This document shows, one piece after another, positions 1 to 8,363 of a stretch of 64,000 nt of DNA (its first letter is position 1; the number at the start of each line of letters is the position of its first letter). The notes below the pieces were generated by a model. The model saw only the letters and a list, made by a program, of their open reading frames with translations, had not been told where the DNA came from and did no database searches. A program made the position numbers and the translations under genes. The stretch is from Anaerolineae bacterium (GTDB lineage: Bacteria > Chloroflexota > Anaerolineae > Promineifilales > Promineifilaceae): positions 98,406 through 162,405 of the forward strand of contig JAHDWK010000015.1 in assembly GCA_023382655.1 (NCBI GenBank). Reading direction: 5' to 3'.

Positions 1-775
1 CGGTGAAACCATAACTGTCATAGTGGGCTTCGATATTGTCTATACTTAGTCCCTGACTCCAGGGAAAGGTCAGTACCTTGTTATCACCCAGGAAGTAATA
101 CTCCACATGACACTGGGCGCAGACGTAGGAGCGCATCTCCTGGCGGGTGGCCTGGCTGAGGTCAATACCGCGTTCTTCCATGGCGTTGCGGAAAGCGGGG
201 CGGGTAATGACCAGATCCATCGTCACCGGGTCATGGCAGTCGGAACACGAAGAACCAAAATGCAGTTGGTCTTTCAAATCATTATAAGGCGTATGGTTAA
301 ACTCTTCCCAGCCCATTTCGGCAATCAAGCCGGGCGCTTCGGCGGCGTGGCAGTTAGCGCAGGCGCCGGGTTGGTTGACGATTTGCACACGTTCAGTATT
401 TTCCTGGTCAATCTGGGCGTAGTAATGGCCGCGCTCTTCGTTGTGGTCCTGGCTAAAGGCATAACCGGCCCATAGGCGGATCATCGCCGGATATCTTTCC
501 AGTTTGCTATAAGGTTCAGAGCCGCCATAGGGGGTCTCGCCGTAGTTTTCCTCGGTGCGTGTGAATGAATCATACTGGTTGGGGAAGTTCAATCCCCAGA
601 CAGCCGGGTCTAGCTCACCGGGTGTAATTTCCACCACTTTTAGGGGGAATTCAGCGGCTTCTTGTTTGCGCTGGTTGATATTGAGCAACAGAGCGGCCAC
701 CACCACCGTTAAAGCGGCAGCCAGGATGAAGATGGCTACATACAGCCATTTTTCGCGTGTTAAACGTTGTGTCAT
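1..775 (-). CDS. nrfA: Ammonia-forming cytochrome c nitrite reductase NrfA (3' end outside window)
   Basis: This is the catalytic pentaheme subunit that reduces nitrite to ammonium outside the membrane with electrons from NrfH. The 258 visible residues start at ATG 775 behind a GAGGTGA ribosome site. There is one hydrophobic N-terminal segment (about residues 11-32), the family signature GYAFSQDHNEERGHYYA, and three heme motifs in NrfA order: CANCH (139-143), CSDCH (177-181) and CAQCH followed by VEYYF (219-223). The first position is the catalytic heme, normally CxxCK; here it is CxxCH, a variant known in some NrfA clades. The last two hemes lie beyond the left edge. It follows nrfH by 60 bases, so the two form an nrfHA operon. 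The family assignment is very secure. Confidence 0.95.
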   Translation of the reverse strand, partial: MTQRLTREKWLYVAIFILAAALTVVVAALLLNINQRKQEAAEFPLKVVEITPGELDPAVWGLNFPNQYDSFTRTEENYGETPYGGSEPYSKLERYPAMIRLWAGYAFSQDHNEERGHYYAQIDQENTERVQIVNQPGACANCHAAEAPGLIAEMGWEEFNHTPYNDLKDQLHFGSSCSDCHDPVTMDLVITRPAFRNAMEERGIDLSQATRQEMRSYVCAQCHVEYYFLGDNKVLTFPWSQGLSIDNIEAHYDSYGFT

Positions 776-835
776 CTTGCTTCACCTCTTTTTTAGAGTT
801 TCCACTTCTCAGAAGAAGTTGAACTTCTGACCGGG

Positions 836-1288
836 CTAACGGCCGTGCCCCACATTGCCGTGGCAGGCCACACAGGATAGTGTCTCTTTATCGCCCGAAC
901 CATGTACGTTGCTGGTCATGGTTTCATGGCAGTCAATACAGTTGTCCTCCGCCACCGTGGCATTGAACGGTTTGATCTGGATCGTGTTGGGGAAGTTCCC
1001 GGTCGTAAAAGCCCAACTGTGATTCCAGCCATTGATGCCTTTCACAATCCACTTTTGCGGGAACGTATGGGGAGTATGGCAATCATTACAAACGGCTACC
1101 GCCTGGTGGCTGCCGCGATTCCACCCGTCAAATTGTTCACGCATTACATGGCAGTTCACACAGGCATTGGGGTCGTCAGACAGGTACGAAGCGCCCTGAG
1201 CATAGCTGAAGGTAAACAGGCTCAAACCGGCCAAGATACCCAGCATAGCAGCAACAGTGATGGCGTAAAACTTACTCTTGTGGTTCAA
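836..1288 (-). CDS. nrfH: Cytochrome c nitrite reductase small subunit NrfH (NapC/NirT family)
   Basis: NrfH is a membrane-anchored tetraheme cytochrome that oxidises menaquinol and passes electrons to NrfA. I chose TTG 1288 as the start because a perfect AGGAGG (1295-1300) lies six bases upstream; the open frame extends to 1336 without a ribosome site. The 150-residue product has one N-terminal membrane anchor (about residues 6-30) and four heme motifs: CVNCH (43-47) followed by VM, CNDCH (67-71), CIDCH (117-121) and CVACH (139-143). The Met two residues after the first motif matches the Met-ligated first heme of NrfH. It is divergent from the NarL-type regulator at 1429. menA at 10.8 kb is consistent with a menaquinone donor. 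Confidence 0.95.
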   Translation of the reverse strand: MNHKSKFYAITVAAMLGILAGLSLFTFSYAQGASYLSDDPNACVNCHVMREQFDGWNRGSHQAVAVCNDCHTPHTFPQKWIVKGINGWNHSWAFTTGNFPNTIQIKPFNATVAEDNCIDCHETMTSNVHGSGDKETLSCVACHGNVGHGR

Positions 1289-1389
1289 GGCTAACCTCCT
1301 GCCGCCAAATATACCGGCAAAAAGGCGTGACAACAAACGGCCGTGTCACCTACCTTATATGACATTCCTCACTAGCACCCGCGCGTCAC

Positions 1390-1421
1390 TATTGGTTCAA
1401 CCGATAAGTTGTAGTTATACT
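1390..1421 (+). promoter_or_regulatory. Candidate promoter and dyad operator before the NarL-type regulator
   Basis: A near-perfect dyad TATTGGTTCAACCGATA (1390-1406, one mismatch) overlaps a weak -35 (TTGGTT, 1392-1397). It lies 18 bases before TATACT (1416-1421). The predicted transcription start would fall almost on the ATG at 1429, so the mRNA may be leaderless. The dyad could be an operator for the regulator itself or for nrfH on the other strand. This is inference from sequence only. Confidence 0.4.
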
Positions 1422-1428
1422 TGAGGGC

Positions 1429-2088
1429 ATGGCAAATTTGCGAATCCTTCTGGTAGATGATCATGAAGTTGTACGGTTGGGGTTAAAAAGCCTGATTGAA
1501 CGCCACGCCGGTTTTGAAGTGGTGGCCGAGGCCGCCTCGCAGCACGAGGCCGTGCAAAAGGCGCTGGCCTATGATCCGGATATTGTGGTGATGGACATTC
1601 GATTGGCCGGTGGCAGTGGAATTGAGGCGTGTGAGCAAATTGTGGCGCAACGGCCGTCCACCAAAATCATCATGCTTACCTCCTATGCCGAAGACGAAAT
1701 GCTCTTTTCTGCCATTCGCGCTGGCGCGGTGGGGTATGTGCTGAAGCAGGTGGGTGGTAATGATGTCATCCGGGCCATTGAAGCGGCGGCGCGGGGCGAA
1801 GCCACGCTGGATCCTTCCCTGACGCAGCGCATTTTTGATGAGATGCGCCGCTCCATCAAACAAGAAGAAGCCACTGCCTTTAATGAACTAACATCGCAAG
1901 AAATGCATGTATTGTCGCTTATTGCCGAAGGCAAAACCAACCGCGAGATCGCCCAGGCGCTCTATCTCAGCGAAGGGACGGTGCGCAATTATGTCAGCGG
2001 CATTCTGTCCAAGCTGCAAGTGTCAAATCGAGCCGAAGCAGCGGCGTATGCCATCCGGCATCGCTTGAAAGATTATCTACAGAGTTAA
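1429..2088 (+). CDS. NarL/FixJ-family response regulator
   Basis: A 219-residue two-component regulator with an N-terminal receiver (acidic pair D10/D11, phosphoacceptor D56 in VVMDIRL, conserved Lys in YVLKQ) and a C-terminal LuxR-type helix-turn-helix (about 152-215, with LTSQEMHVLSLIAEGKTNRE). It is transcribed divergently from nrfHA and is followed by a GAF histidine kinase on the same strand. The pair is therefore a candidate nitrate/nitrite or redox control system for nrfHA, in the manner of NarX/NarL. That role is inferred from position; the family is certain. Confidence 0.9.
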   Translation: MANLRILLVDDHEVVRLGLKSLIERHAGFEVVAEAASQHEAVQKALAYDPDIVVMDIRLAGGSGIEACEQIVAQRPSTKIIMLTSYAEDEMLFSAIRAGAVGYVLKQVGGNDVIRAIEAAARGEATLDPSLTQRIFDEMRRSIKQEEATAFNELTSQEMHVLSLIAEGKTNREIAQALYLSEGTVRNYVSGILSKLQVSNRAEAAAYAIRHRLKDYLQS

Positions 2089-2121
2089 ACCTGACAGGTC
2101 TGCATAGACCCGTCAGGTTTT
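2087..2121 (+). repeat. CCTGACAGG-type hairpin between response regulator and kinase
   Basis: AACCTGACAGGTCT pairs with AGACCCGTCAGGTT (one mismatch) around a GCAT loop, followed by T residues. The regulator's TAA stop overlaps the left arm. It resembles an intrinsic terminator but sits inside a probable two-gene operon. Relatives lie at 6475, 8364, 31988 and 49274. Confidence 0.75.
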
Positions 2122-2129
2122 GTCATGTG

Positions 2130-3266
2130 ATGAGCAACGGCCGTACCCCCCACGATGTTCTCCGTGCCCTGCATCAGGCGACCCTTTCTATTGCCGAATT
2201 AGATGATCTGCATAAAGTGTTGCAGCGTATTGTAGACGCCGCCCGCGATCTGGTAGGCGCGCGATATGCCGCCCTCGGCGTGCCCAACAGCGATGGTTAT
2301 CTGGACGCCTTCATTCACAGCGGCATGACCCCGGAAGTGGTGAGCCAGATTCCCCACTTTCCCAAAGGGTTGGGGCTGTTAGGGGAGATTATCCGTAGCG
2401 GTCAGGCCATTCGTATTCCCCGCATTGAAGATGATCCCCGCGCCGTGGGTTTCCCACCCGGTCATCCGCCGATGGCCGCTTTTTTGGGCGTGCCGGTTAT
2501 GGCCGGCGAGGAGATGTTGGGTAACTTATACCTTACAGAGAAAATAGGGGCGGCGGAATTTACGGCCGAAGACCAGGAAGTAGTGGAATTTTTGGCCGCC
2601 CACGCCGCCATTGCCATTCAAAATGCCCGCCTGTATGAGCAGGTGAGCCGCCTGGCCATCATCGAAGAACGCACGCGCATTGGCATGGATTTGCACGATG
2701 GCATCATCCAGTCCATTTATGCGGTGGGGCTGACGTTGGAGTCGGCGCGGCTGGCGCTGCCCAACGGGCCAGAAGAAGCCGATATGCTACTGAGTCAGGT
2801 GATCGAGGGGTTGAACGATACGATTCGGGATATTCGCAACTATATTTTGGATTTACGGCCGCATCGTTTCCGGGGCGATTTGCGCGAAGGGTTGGAGCGG
2901 TTGGTGCGGGAGTTTCAGGCCAATGCCATGATTCCCGTAGATTTGCAGGCGGAAGCGGAAGATATGATCACCACGCCTACGGCCGTTGCCCGCGCCCTCT
3001 TTCTCACTACCCAGGAAGCACTGGCTAACGTGGCCCGCCACGCCGATGCCAGCCTTGTCACCATTCGGCTAACCCGCCACAACGGGGTGATAGATATGGT
3101 AGTGCAGGATGATGGTCGGGGTTTTAACCGCGCCGCCCGTAACTATTCAGTGGGGCACGGTCTCTCAAACATGCGCGCCAGGGCCGAAGATTTGGGGGGG
3201 AAATTTGTCATTCGCTCCGCACCCGGTCAGGGCACAGCCATACACCTGATATTGCCAGACCGGTAA
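2130..3266 (+). CDS. GAF-domain sensor histidine kinase (NarX/DesK-type core)
   Basis: A soluble sensor kinase of 378 residues. A GAF domain occupies about residues 25-168 and includes the GFPPGHPPMAAFLGVPV stretch typical of this kinase group. Next comes a HisKA_3 dimerisation helix with phosphoacceptor H189 in MDLHDG, then a C-terminal HATPase (ALANVARHADAS; DDGRGF; GHGLSNMRARAEDLGG). No membrane segment is visible, so the ligand is probably cytoplasmic. ATG 2130 is preferred to the GTG at 2127; neither has a clear ribosome site. It is the likely partner of the regulator at 1429. Confidence 0.9.
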   Translation: MSNGRTPHDVLRALHQATLSIAELDDLHKVLQRIVDAARDLVGARYAALGVPNSDGYLDAFIHSGMTPEVVSQIPHFPKGLGLLGEIIRSGQAIRIPRIEDDPRAVGFPPGHPPMAAFLGVPVMAGEEMLGNLYLTEKIGAAEFTAEDQEVVEFLAAHAAIAIQNARLYEQVSRLAIIEERTRIGMDLHDGIIQSIYAVGLTLESARLALPNGPEEADMLLSQVIEGLNDTIRDIRNYILDLRPHRFRGDLREGLERLVREFQANAMIPVDLQAEAEDMITTPTAVARALFLTTQEALANVARHADASLVTIRLTRHNGVIDMVVQDDGRGFNRAARNYSVGHGLSNMRARAEDLGGKFVIRSAPGQGTAIHLILPDR

Positions 3267-3381
3267 TCCCTCATCCGTGATTCGTAATCCGTGATTCGTA
3301 ATCGGTAGTCCGTAATCGGTATCCCGAAGCCGAGAGATTGATGTGCTAAGTCGGATAACGGGCTTCGGATAACGGATTACG
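3263..3381. repeat. TAATCCG/TAATCGG oligomer (family A)
   Basis: The gap between the convergent kinase and CBS gene consists of degenerate tandem units of the type CGTAATCCGTGATT, ending in the inverted form GGATTACG. The inverted arms can fold and could end transcription from both sides. The 3' ends of both flanking genes run into it. Confidence 0.8.
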
Positions 3382-3799
3382 CTTCCGCTGCCGCCAACTC
3401 TTGCGCCACATATTCCAAAAAGTCAGTTACCGTGATGATGCCCACCAGCGTGCCGGCTTCTACTACCGGCAGCGCGCCAAACTTGTAGAGCGCCAGCAGT
3501 TCCGCGGCCTGGGCGGCGGGGGTATCGGGTGTCACCGTCACCGGGTTGGGCGTCATACAACTTTCGGCGGTCACTTTGTCCAGCAATTCTTCATCCTGCC
3601 AACGGCCGTGCAGCACAATGGGCGAATTCATCACCAGGCGCACATCCCGGTCGGTGATAATGCCCACCAGACGGCCGTTGTCCAGCACCGGTAGTTGGCG
3701 GCAGCCCTGCGACTTCATCACGCCCACAATGGTTCGTAGCGGCGTGTCTGGTGTGACCGTATTGGGAATGAGTGTCATTAAATCATTGACGGTTAACAT
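3377..3799 (-). CDS. CBS-domain pair protein
   Basis: A 140-residue protein made of two CBS motifs (about residues 8-58 and 76-132), each ending in the GIIT pattern (LVGIITDRDVR and LVGIITVTDFL). Such stand-alone CBS pairs bind adenine nucleotides and report energy state, but the partner cannot be told from sequence. ATG 3799 has an AAGGAGG seven bases upstream. A second CBS protein lies at 6536. Confidence 0.9.
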   Translation of the reverse strand: MLTVNDLMTLIPNTVTPDTPLRTIVGVMKSQGCRQLPVLDNGRLVGIITDRDVRLVMNSPIVLHGRWQDEELLDKVTAESCMTPNPVTVTPDTPAAQAAELLALYKFGALPVVEAGTLVGIITVTDFLEYVAQELAAAEA

Positions 3800-3904
3800 G
3801 GGTTTGCCTCCTTAACCATTTAGTTGCAGTGTAATAGACGACATGGTTTGGTGTCATTGATGAATGTCACCAACGGCCGTGATATTGCTCAATCTCCCAA
3901 CCCC

Positions 3905-4900
3905 TCATCCCCATCCCTCTTTCAATACATGCATATAATTTGCCCGTTCAAAGGCAGCCGGGTCGGCTACGTTGGGTTGGCTCATACGCCCGTGTAACGG
4001 CCGTAACGCCTCATGCCCATGTCCATCTAACCATGCCTCCAATTCGGACACCACCGTGGCAATATGCTCCAGGCCATGTTCCAGCAGCGCCGAAGCTACC
4101 TGCGCCACTTTGGCCCCGGCCAACACACATTTCAACACATCCAGCCCCGAATGGACCCCGCCCGTCACTGCCAGGTCAGCTTTGATATACTGCGCCAAAA
4201 TACCTACCCAGCGCAGCCGCAATCGCAATTCTCTAGCCCCACTTAACTCCAGACTGGGAATGACCTGCTCCGTTTCCGGATCAATATCCGGCTGGTAAAA
4301 CCGGTTAAACAACACCAATGCATCCGCCCCCGCCTGGTCAAGTTGTACGGCCATGTTGGTCATGGCGCTAAAATAAGGGCTGATCTTCACCGCCACCGGA
4401 ATCCGAATTTTATCTTTTACACTGCGCACCAGATTCAAGTACATCTGCTCTACTTCCGTGCCGGTAATATGTGGTTTCGTAGCCAGGTGATAGATGTTTA
4501 GCTCCAGGGCGTCGGCGCCCGCCGCTTCAATCAGCCGGGCATACTGCACCCAACCGCCGCTGTAATAACCGTTCAGGCTGGCGATAATCGGTATATTGAC
4601 GGCCTTTTTCGACTGGTAAATATGCGCCAGATAACCGCCTGCCCCCTGGTTATACTCCTTCATTTCGGGAATATGTTGCAAGGCGTCGGGTAGCATAGAC
4701 TGGTTGGCTTTATTGGCGTCGTGAACGCCCAAATCCCGCAGTTCAATTTGCTCCTCAAAAAGCGAGGGCAATACCACCGCTGCCACCCCTGCTGCCGCCA
4801 TCTGGCGAATCGTCTCTACATTGGCCGACAGCGGCGAGGCGGAAGCGATGAGTGGATTTTTTAGGGTCAGCCCTAAATAAGTCGTGGTCAGGTCAGCCAT
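3905..4900 (-). CDS. Dihydroorotate dehydrogenase-like flavoprotein
   Basis: A 331-residue FMN-type TIM-barrel protein of the DHODH superfamily. Visible features are the opening TYLGLTLKNPLIASASPLS, the SLNGYYSGGW strand, ALELNIYH, VAVKISPYFSAM and the phosphate-binding TGGVHSGLDVLKCVLAGA near the C-terminus. The family includes paralogues not devoted to pyrimidine synthesis, and no pyr genes are nearby, so a true PyrD role is unproven. ATG 4900 gives the family's usual N-terminus; the 53 further codons upstream run into repeat sequence. Confidence 0.82.
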   Translation of the reverse strand: MADLTTTYLGLTLKNPLIASASPLSANVETIRQMAAAGVAAVVLPSLFEEQIELRDLGVHDANKANQSMLPDALQHIPEMKEYNQGAGGYLAHIYQSKKAVNIPIIASLNGYYSGGWVQYARLIEAAGADALELNIYHLATKPHITGTEVEQMYLNLVRSVKDKIRIPVAVKISPYFSAMTNMAVQLDQAGADALVLFNRFYQPDIDPETEQVIPSLELSGARELRLRLRWVGILAQYIKADLAVTGGVHSGLDVLKCVLAGAKVAQVASALLEHGLEHIATVVSELEAWLDGHGHEALRPLHGRMSQPNVADPAAFERANYMHVLKEGWG

Positions 4901-4997
4901 TAAACACTCTCTCTCTAGAGGCTGGTGGCTGGTTGTTGTACCGGCCACCAATAAAGTTTCGATTGTTATCGCTGTGCAGAAAAGTCTTTTTGCCCTG

Positions 4998-5085
4998 TTG
5001 TCATTTCGAGGAGTCTTCGACAAGGAATCGTTACACCTATGGTTAGAAAGATTCCTCACTCCGAAGACTTCGTTCGGAATGACAA
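4998..5085. repeat. 88-bp imperfect inverted repeat (MITE/REP-like)
   Basis: The element opens TTGTCATTTCGAGGAGTC and closes with CGGAATGACAA, its imperfect inverted complement. Inner arms AAGGAATC and GATTCCTC also pair, so it can fold into one long stem. It carries no reading frame. The remainder of the 397-base gap 4901-5297 holds no gene that I can support. Confidence 0.6.
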
Positions 5086-5241
5086 TGGAAAGGGTTTTTC
5101 TGGATCACTATGCCCACAAATCATACCCACTCTTGTTAAACCGTCCAATTGATTGTGATAGATGTCAGGCGCGAGTAATTACAATACGCACTCCCCCCCT
5201 ACACTCATTCCGCTAGACTTCAAAGAGGGTTGGACTATTTT

Positions 5242-5288
5242 TGAGATTGAAAGATTGGCGATTGGGCCAATCTCCAATCTCTCAATCG
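5242..5288. repeat. AGATTGG oligomer hairpin (family D)
   Basis: Units of the type GAGATTGAAAGATTGG face their inverted form CCAATCTCCAATCTCTC directly in front of the dsbA-like gene. Related copies lie at 20514, 28250 and 39128. Confidence 0.7.
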
Positions 5289-5297
5289 AGGCAAACA

Positions 5298-5984
5298 ATG
5301 GCAAAACAAGCAAAAAAAAGTAGAAGAGAAAAAAAACGAGCTACCAACTGGTGGGTGATTGGTGGTGTGGTGATTGGGAGCATGGTATTGATGGGGTTGA
5401 TGGCGGTGGCTTTACGAGGGCCGGGCATCTTGCAGCTAGAGCGGTATTGTGAACAGAACCCGGCCAACTGCATTGTGGAAGGGGCGGCTGACGCGCCGGT
5501 CACGATTGTAGAGGTTTCTGATTATGGCTGTGGACATTGCCGCAATTTTAATGTGGACACGGCCGTGCAAATCCACCAACAATACGTAGAAACCGGCCAG
5601 GTGAAATGGGTGATTATGCCCTTTGCCCTGTCCAGCCAGCCCGGCGGCACCATGCCCTCGGCCATCGCGGCGCTGTGCGCGGCCGAACAAGACAACTTCT
5701 CCGCTTTCCATCGCGCCGCGTTTGACCTGCAGAGTTCGCCGCTTTACAACACAACCGAAGGTCTGCAAGCGGCGGCAGCGGTGGCGGGGTTGGACACGAC
5801 CGCCTTTGCCGCTTGCCTGGCCGATAACGACTATGAACAGGTGGTACGCCGCAACATGCAGGCTGCCGCCAGCGCCGGCATCAACAGCACGCCCAGCTTT
5901 GCCCTCGGCGCGGAAATCATTCGTGGCAACCTGCCCTTTGCCGTTTTCCAGCAGCGCATCGAGTCGTTGTTGAGCAGTAATTGA
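5298..5984 (+). CDS. DsbA-family thiol oxidoreductase, membrane-anchored
   Basis: A 228-residue protein with a very basic N-terminus, one membrane anchor (about residues 18-38) and an exported thioredoxin-fold domain. The active site is CGHC (C78-C81) in VSDYGCGHCRNF, and the fold's cis-Pro loop is visible as INSTPSFALG. It should introduce disulfides into exported proteins. ATG 5298 starts just after repeat sequence; upstream codons of the open frame are repeat-encoded and were excluded. A VKOR-family protein follows 51 bases downstream and is the natural re-oxidant. Confidence 0.9.
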   Translation: MAKQAKKSRREKKRATNWWVIGGVVIGSMVLMGLMAVALRGPGILQLERYCEQNPANCIVEGAADAPVTIVEVSDYGCGHCRNFNVDTAVQIHQQYVETGQVKWVIMPFALSSQPGGTMPSAIAALCAAEQDNFSAFHRAAFDLQSSPLYNTTEGLQAAAAVAGLDTTAFAACLADNDYEQVVRRNMQAAASAGINSTPSFALGAEIIRGNLPFAVFQQRIESLLSSN

Positions 5985-6025
5985 GTAATTGAGTAATTGG
6001 ACAATTACCCAATTACTCAATTACT
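5978..6025. repeat. TAATTGAG/TAATTGG oligomer hairpin (family C)
   Basis: GTAATTGAGTAATTG units are followed by CAATTACTCAATTAC, giving a long AT-rich stem between dsbA and vkor. The dsbA stop codon (5982-5984) lies inside the repeat. Copies occur near 28260 and 43260. Confidence 0.75.
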
Positions 6026-6035
6026 GGAGGTCAGT

Positions 6036-6482
6036 ATGCGTCACGATTGGCAGCTTAGAGTCATTCAACTGATTGCGGTAGTAGGGTTGTTGGTGGCCTA
6101 TTATCTGCTACTGTTTCATAACGGTGTGTTGTTATCCGGCTGTACCGATTCGGGGTGGGATGACTGCGGCGCAGTCAGCGGCCCCGGCGCGCCTTATGCC
6201 TCTGTCGGCCCCATTCCTGTGGCCCTCATTGGTCTGCTGGGGTATGCGGTTATATTTGCGCTGACCTGGCTAAAAGATTGGGCGCCGCTGCGCGAGAGTT
6301 ATTTACCGGAACTGCTGGTGGGCGCTGCCGGGTTTGGTTTCCTCTTTACCCTGGTGCTGACGGGGCTAGAAGCGTTTGTCATTCATGCTTTTTGCCGGTA
6401 TTGTCTGGTATCGGCCGTTTTGATTACAATCATCTTTGTATTAGCCATCAGTTATTTACGTAGCGAACAAGCAGAAACCTGA
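6036..6482 (+). CDS. Vitamin K epoxide reductase (VKOR) family protein
   Basis: A 148-residue integral membrane protein with four predicted helices. The periplasmic loop carries C36 and C44 (SGCTDSGWDDCGAVSGPG, then YASVGPIPVA), and the fourth helix the quinone-proximal motif C120-R-Y-C123. Bacterial VKOR re-oxidises DsbA-like proteins and passes electrons to quinone, replacing DsbB. The pairing with the upstream DsbA and the menaquinone gene menA fits this. ATG 6036 has GGAGG at 6026-6030. The TGA stop is inside a CCTGACAGG hairpin. Confidence 0.92.
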   Translation: MRHDWQLRVIQLIAVVGLLVAYYLLLFHNGVLLSGCTDSGWDDCGAVSGPGAPYASVGPIPVALIGLLGYAVIFALTWLKDWAPLRESYLPELLVGAAGFGFLFTLVLTGLEAFVIHAFCRYCLVSAVLITIIFVLAISYLRSEQAET

Positions 6483-6522
6483 CAGGTCTCAAACAACCGC
6501 TGGTTGCCGACCTGTCAGGTTT
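6475..6522 (+). repeat. CCTGACAGG hairpin with inner stem (family F)
   Basis: AAACCTGACAGGTC (6475-6488) pairs perfectly with GACCTGTCAGGTTT (6509-6522); the loop holds a smaller AAC/GTT stem. It covers the vkor stop codon and ends about a dozen bases before the next start, so it lies between co-directional genes. Confidence 0.8.
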
Positions 6523-6535
6523 GAGGAGCGGAGTG

Positions 6536-7006
6536 ATGAGGCTCGAACTGGTGAAAGATTGGATGACGCGAGAGGTGATCACGGCCGTGCCCACCATGGG
6601 CGTTCTGGAAGCGGGCAATTTGATGCGAGACAAAGGAATACGGCGGCTGCCGGTGGTGGATGCGGACGGCCGCCTGGTGGGCATTCTCACGCATGGTGAT
6701 GTGCGCGAAGCGAAACCCTCCACCACCAGTTCGCTCAGCGCCTGGGAACTCAACTACCTGCTGGCTCGCCTGACGGTCGGCGAAGTGATGAGCGAGTCAG
6801 TGCTGACTACCACTCCAGAAACCACCATCGGCGAAGCGGCGCAAATCATGTACCGGCACAAAATCAGCGGCCTGCCCGTGCTGGACGCCGAGGGCAACCT
6901 GGTAGGCATCCTGACCGAATCAGACATTTTTCGCATGGTGGTGCATGACTGGCAAAAATCACAAGAACCCCCTACGCCGCCTTATGCCCATTATGAAGAG
7001 GGATAA
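6536..7006 (+). CDS. CBS-domain pair protein
   Basis: A 156-residue protein with two CBS motifs (about residues 7-60 and 80-136). The first motif has RRLPVVDADGRLVGILTHGDV and the second GLPVLDAEGNLVGILTESD. ATG 6536 with upstream GAGGAGCGG is preferred over the in-frame TTG at 6521, which is still inside the hairpin repeat. It is related to, but not a close copy of, the CBS protein at 3377. Role unknown beyond likely adenine-nucleotide sensing. Confidence 0.9.
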   Translation: MRLELVKDWMTREVITAVPTMGVLEAGNLMRDKGIRRLPVVDADGRLVGILTHGDVREAKPSTTSSLSAWELNYLLARLTVGEVMSESVLTTTPETTIGEAAQIMYRHKISGLPVLDAEGNLVGILTESDIFRMVVHDWQKSQEPPTPPYAHYEEG

Positions 7007-7040
7007 GTCATGGGGTAATTGATGCCAATTATCCCATGAC

Positions 7041-8315
7041 TTATCCCGCCACCACTCTCCCCAACGGCGTCACGCGAAACTCCACTTTTTTCGGCTCGTG
7101 TAAGGGCACGCCAACCTCTCCCTGGTGAATGACTACGGCCGTCACCCCCAACATCTGTATCGCTTCTTGCATTCCCCGGCTGGATTCAACGCCGCCAAAA
7201 CTGGGCCGGTCGAGCAAAATGACGCTGCTTTCAATGCTTTGCCGTGTCAGGTGCAGCAGTTGGGGCAGCCAGATCGGGTTGGCGCTGGGGGTAATGACCA
7301 CGGCCGTACTGTGCTTTTCTGCCGTGCGCCCCACATCACGCAGCGCCACCGTCAGGTCAATTTCGCCGTCAGCCTGCACCAGCGCCAACGCCCGCATCAT
7401 CCGCCATTCCTGACCCTGTCCCTGGCCGGGGGGGACAATTTGGGGGGTACGGCCGTACCCTGCCACCCCTACCGCCCGATTTTGCCCCAACGCCCGTGCG
7501 GCTAGCGAAGCCGCCAGCAGCACCGCCTGCTCCTCCGTGCCCGTCATGCCGCTGCCCAATTGCACCGCCGCCTGCATATCCAATACCAGCCAGATGTCGC
7601 CGGTGGCGTCCATATCAAACTGGCGCACATACAGCTTGTCGTGGTGGGCGCTGGTGCGCCAGTGAATCCAACGCAGCGGATCCCCAGGTACATAGGCGCG
7701 GGTTGTGGCCGCGTTGATGGTGGCCTGCATACTACGCTGCCGTGCCCGGTGGCGACCGCTGCTCTGCCCGGCCGGCAGGCTGATGGGCAGCCGGATGTGG
7801 ATGGGGGGATGGATGATAATTTCCTGGCTCTGTGGATAGTGATGGGTCATGGTAAAGATGCCAAACGGGTCACCGGCGCGAATGCGCCAGGGGCCAAGCC
7901 GGTATTGCCCACGCTGCTGGCACACGGCCGTTTGCCGCCACCGATCCAGACGATCAATACCCGGACTGCGCACCACCGCCGCCTGATAACCGGGCACATT
8001 GGAATCATCCATCACCTCCACCCACAGCGCCGGGATGGGGCTGCTGTTCCACACCTCAAACCGCTCGGCCAACTGGTCGCCCACGGCCAGCCATTGCCGC
8101 TCCGTCTGTCGCGTGGCGTGCAGCCCGCGTGCCAGATACCACACCCAGCCATAGGCCACCAGGAACATGCCGCCCAACCCAATGAGCAAGGTATTCCACA
8201 CCCGGTCGGGCAACAAAAAAACGGCTGCTAACAAGAGCAGCAGCGAGAGTGCCGGCAGCCGCAGGCGCAGGCTGATGTGGGTATGTTGCGGCGCCGGCAG
8301 AGCGAGAGTTTTCAT
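7041..8315 (-). CDS. DUF58 domain-containing membrane protein
   Basis: A 424-residue protein with two hydrophobic segments near the N-terminus (about residues 17-60) and a C-terminal DUF58 domain. The signature RAYVPGDPLRWIHWRTSAHHDKLYVRQF is a near-exact DUF58 motif, followed by the VWA-like strand IWLVLDM. DUF58 proteins commonly act with MoxR ATPases and transglutaminase-like proteins, none of which adjoin it here. ATG 8315 was chosen because the 75 codons upstream run through a hairpin repeat. Function unknown. Confidence 0.88.
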   Translation of the reverse strand: MKTLALPAPQHTHISLRLRLPALSLLLLLAAVFLLPDRVWNTLLIGLGGMFLVAYGWVWYLARGLHATRQTERQWLAVGDQLAERFEVWNSSPIPALWVEVMDDSNVPGYQAAVVRSPGIDRLDRWRQTAVCQQRGQYRLGPWRIRAGDPFGIFTMTHHYPQSQEIIIHPPIHIRLPISLPAGQSSGRHRARQRSMQATINAATTRAYVPGDPLRWIHWRTSAHHDKLYVRQFDMDATGDIWLVLDMQAAVQLGSGMTGTEEQAVLLAASLAARALGQNRAVGVAGYGRTPQIVPPGQGQGQEWRMMRALALVQADGEIDLTVALRDVGRTAEKHSTAVVITPSANPIWLPQLLHLTRQSIESSVILLDRPSFGGVESSRGMQEAIQMLGVTAVVIHQGEVGVPLHEPKKVEFRVTPLGRVVAG

Positions 8316-8363
8316 AGGGTGAATTGTGCCACAGGTGGGGCAGGTGGCAAGTAGTAGGCACAT

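Noticed and set aside
902..1294. Plus-strand open frame of 130 codons opposite nrfH
   Set aside because: It lies wholly antisense to the heme-rich nrfH frame, has no recognisable domain and no ribosome site. It is open only because of base composition.
3905..5059. Longer start (5059) for the dihydroorotate dehydrogenase-like gene
   Set aside because: The extra 53 codons run into the inverted repeat at 4998-5085 and lack conserved residues. ATG 4900 gives the family N-terminus.
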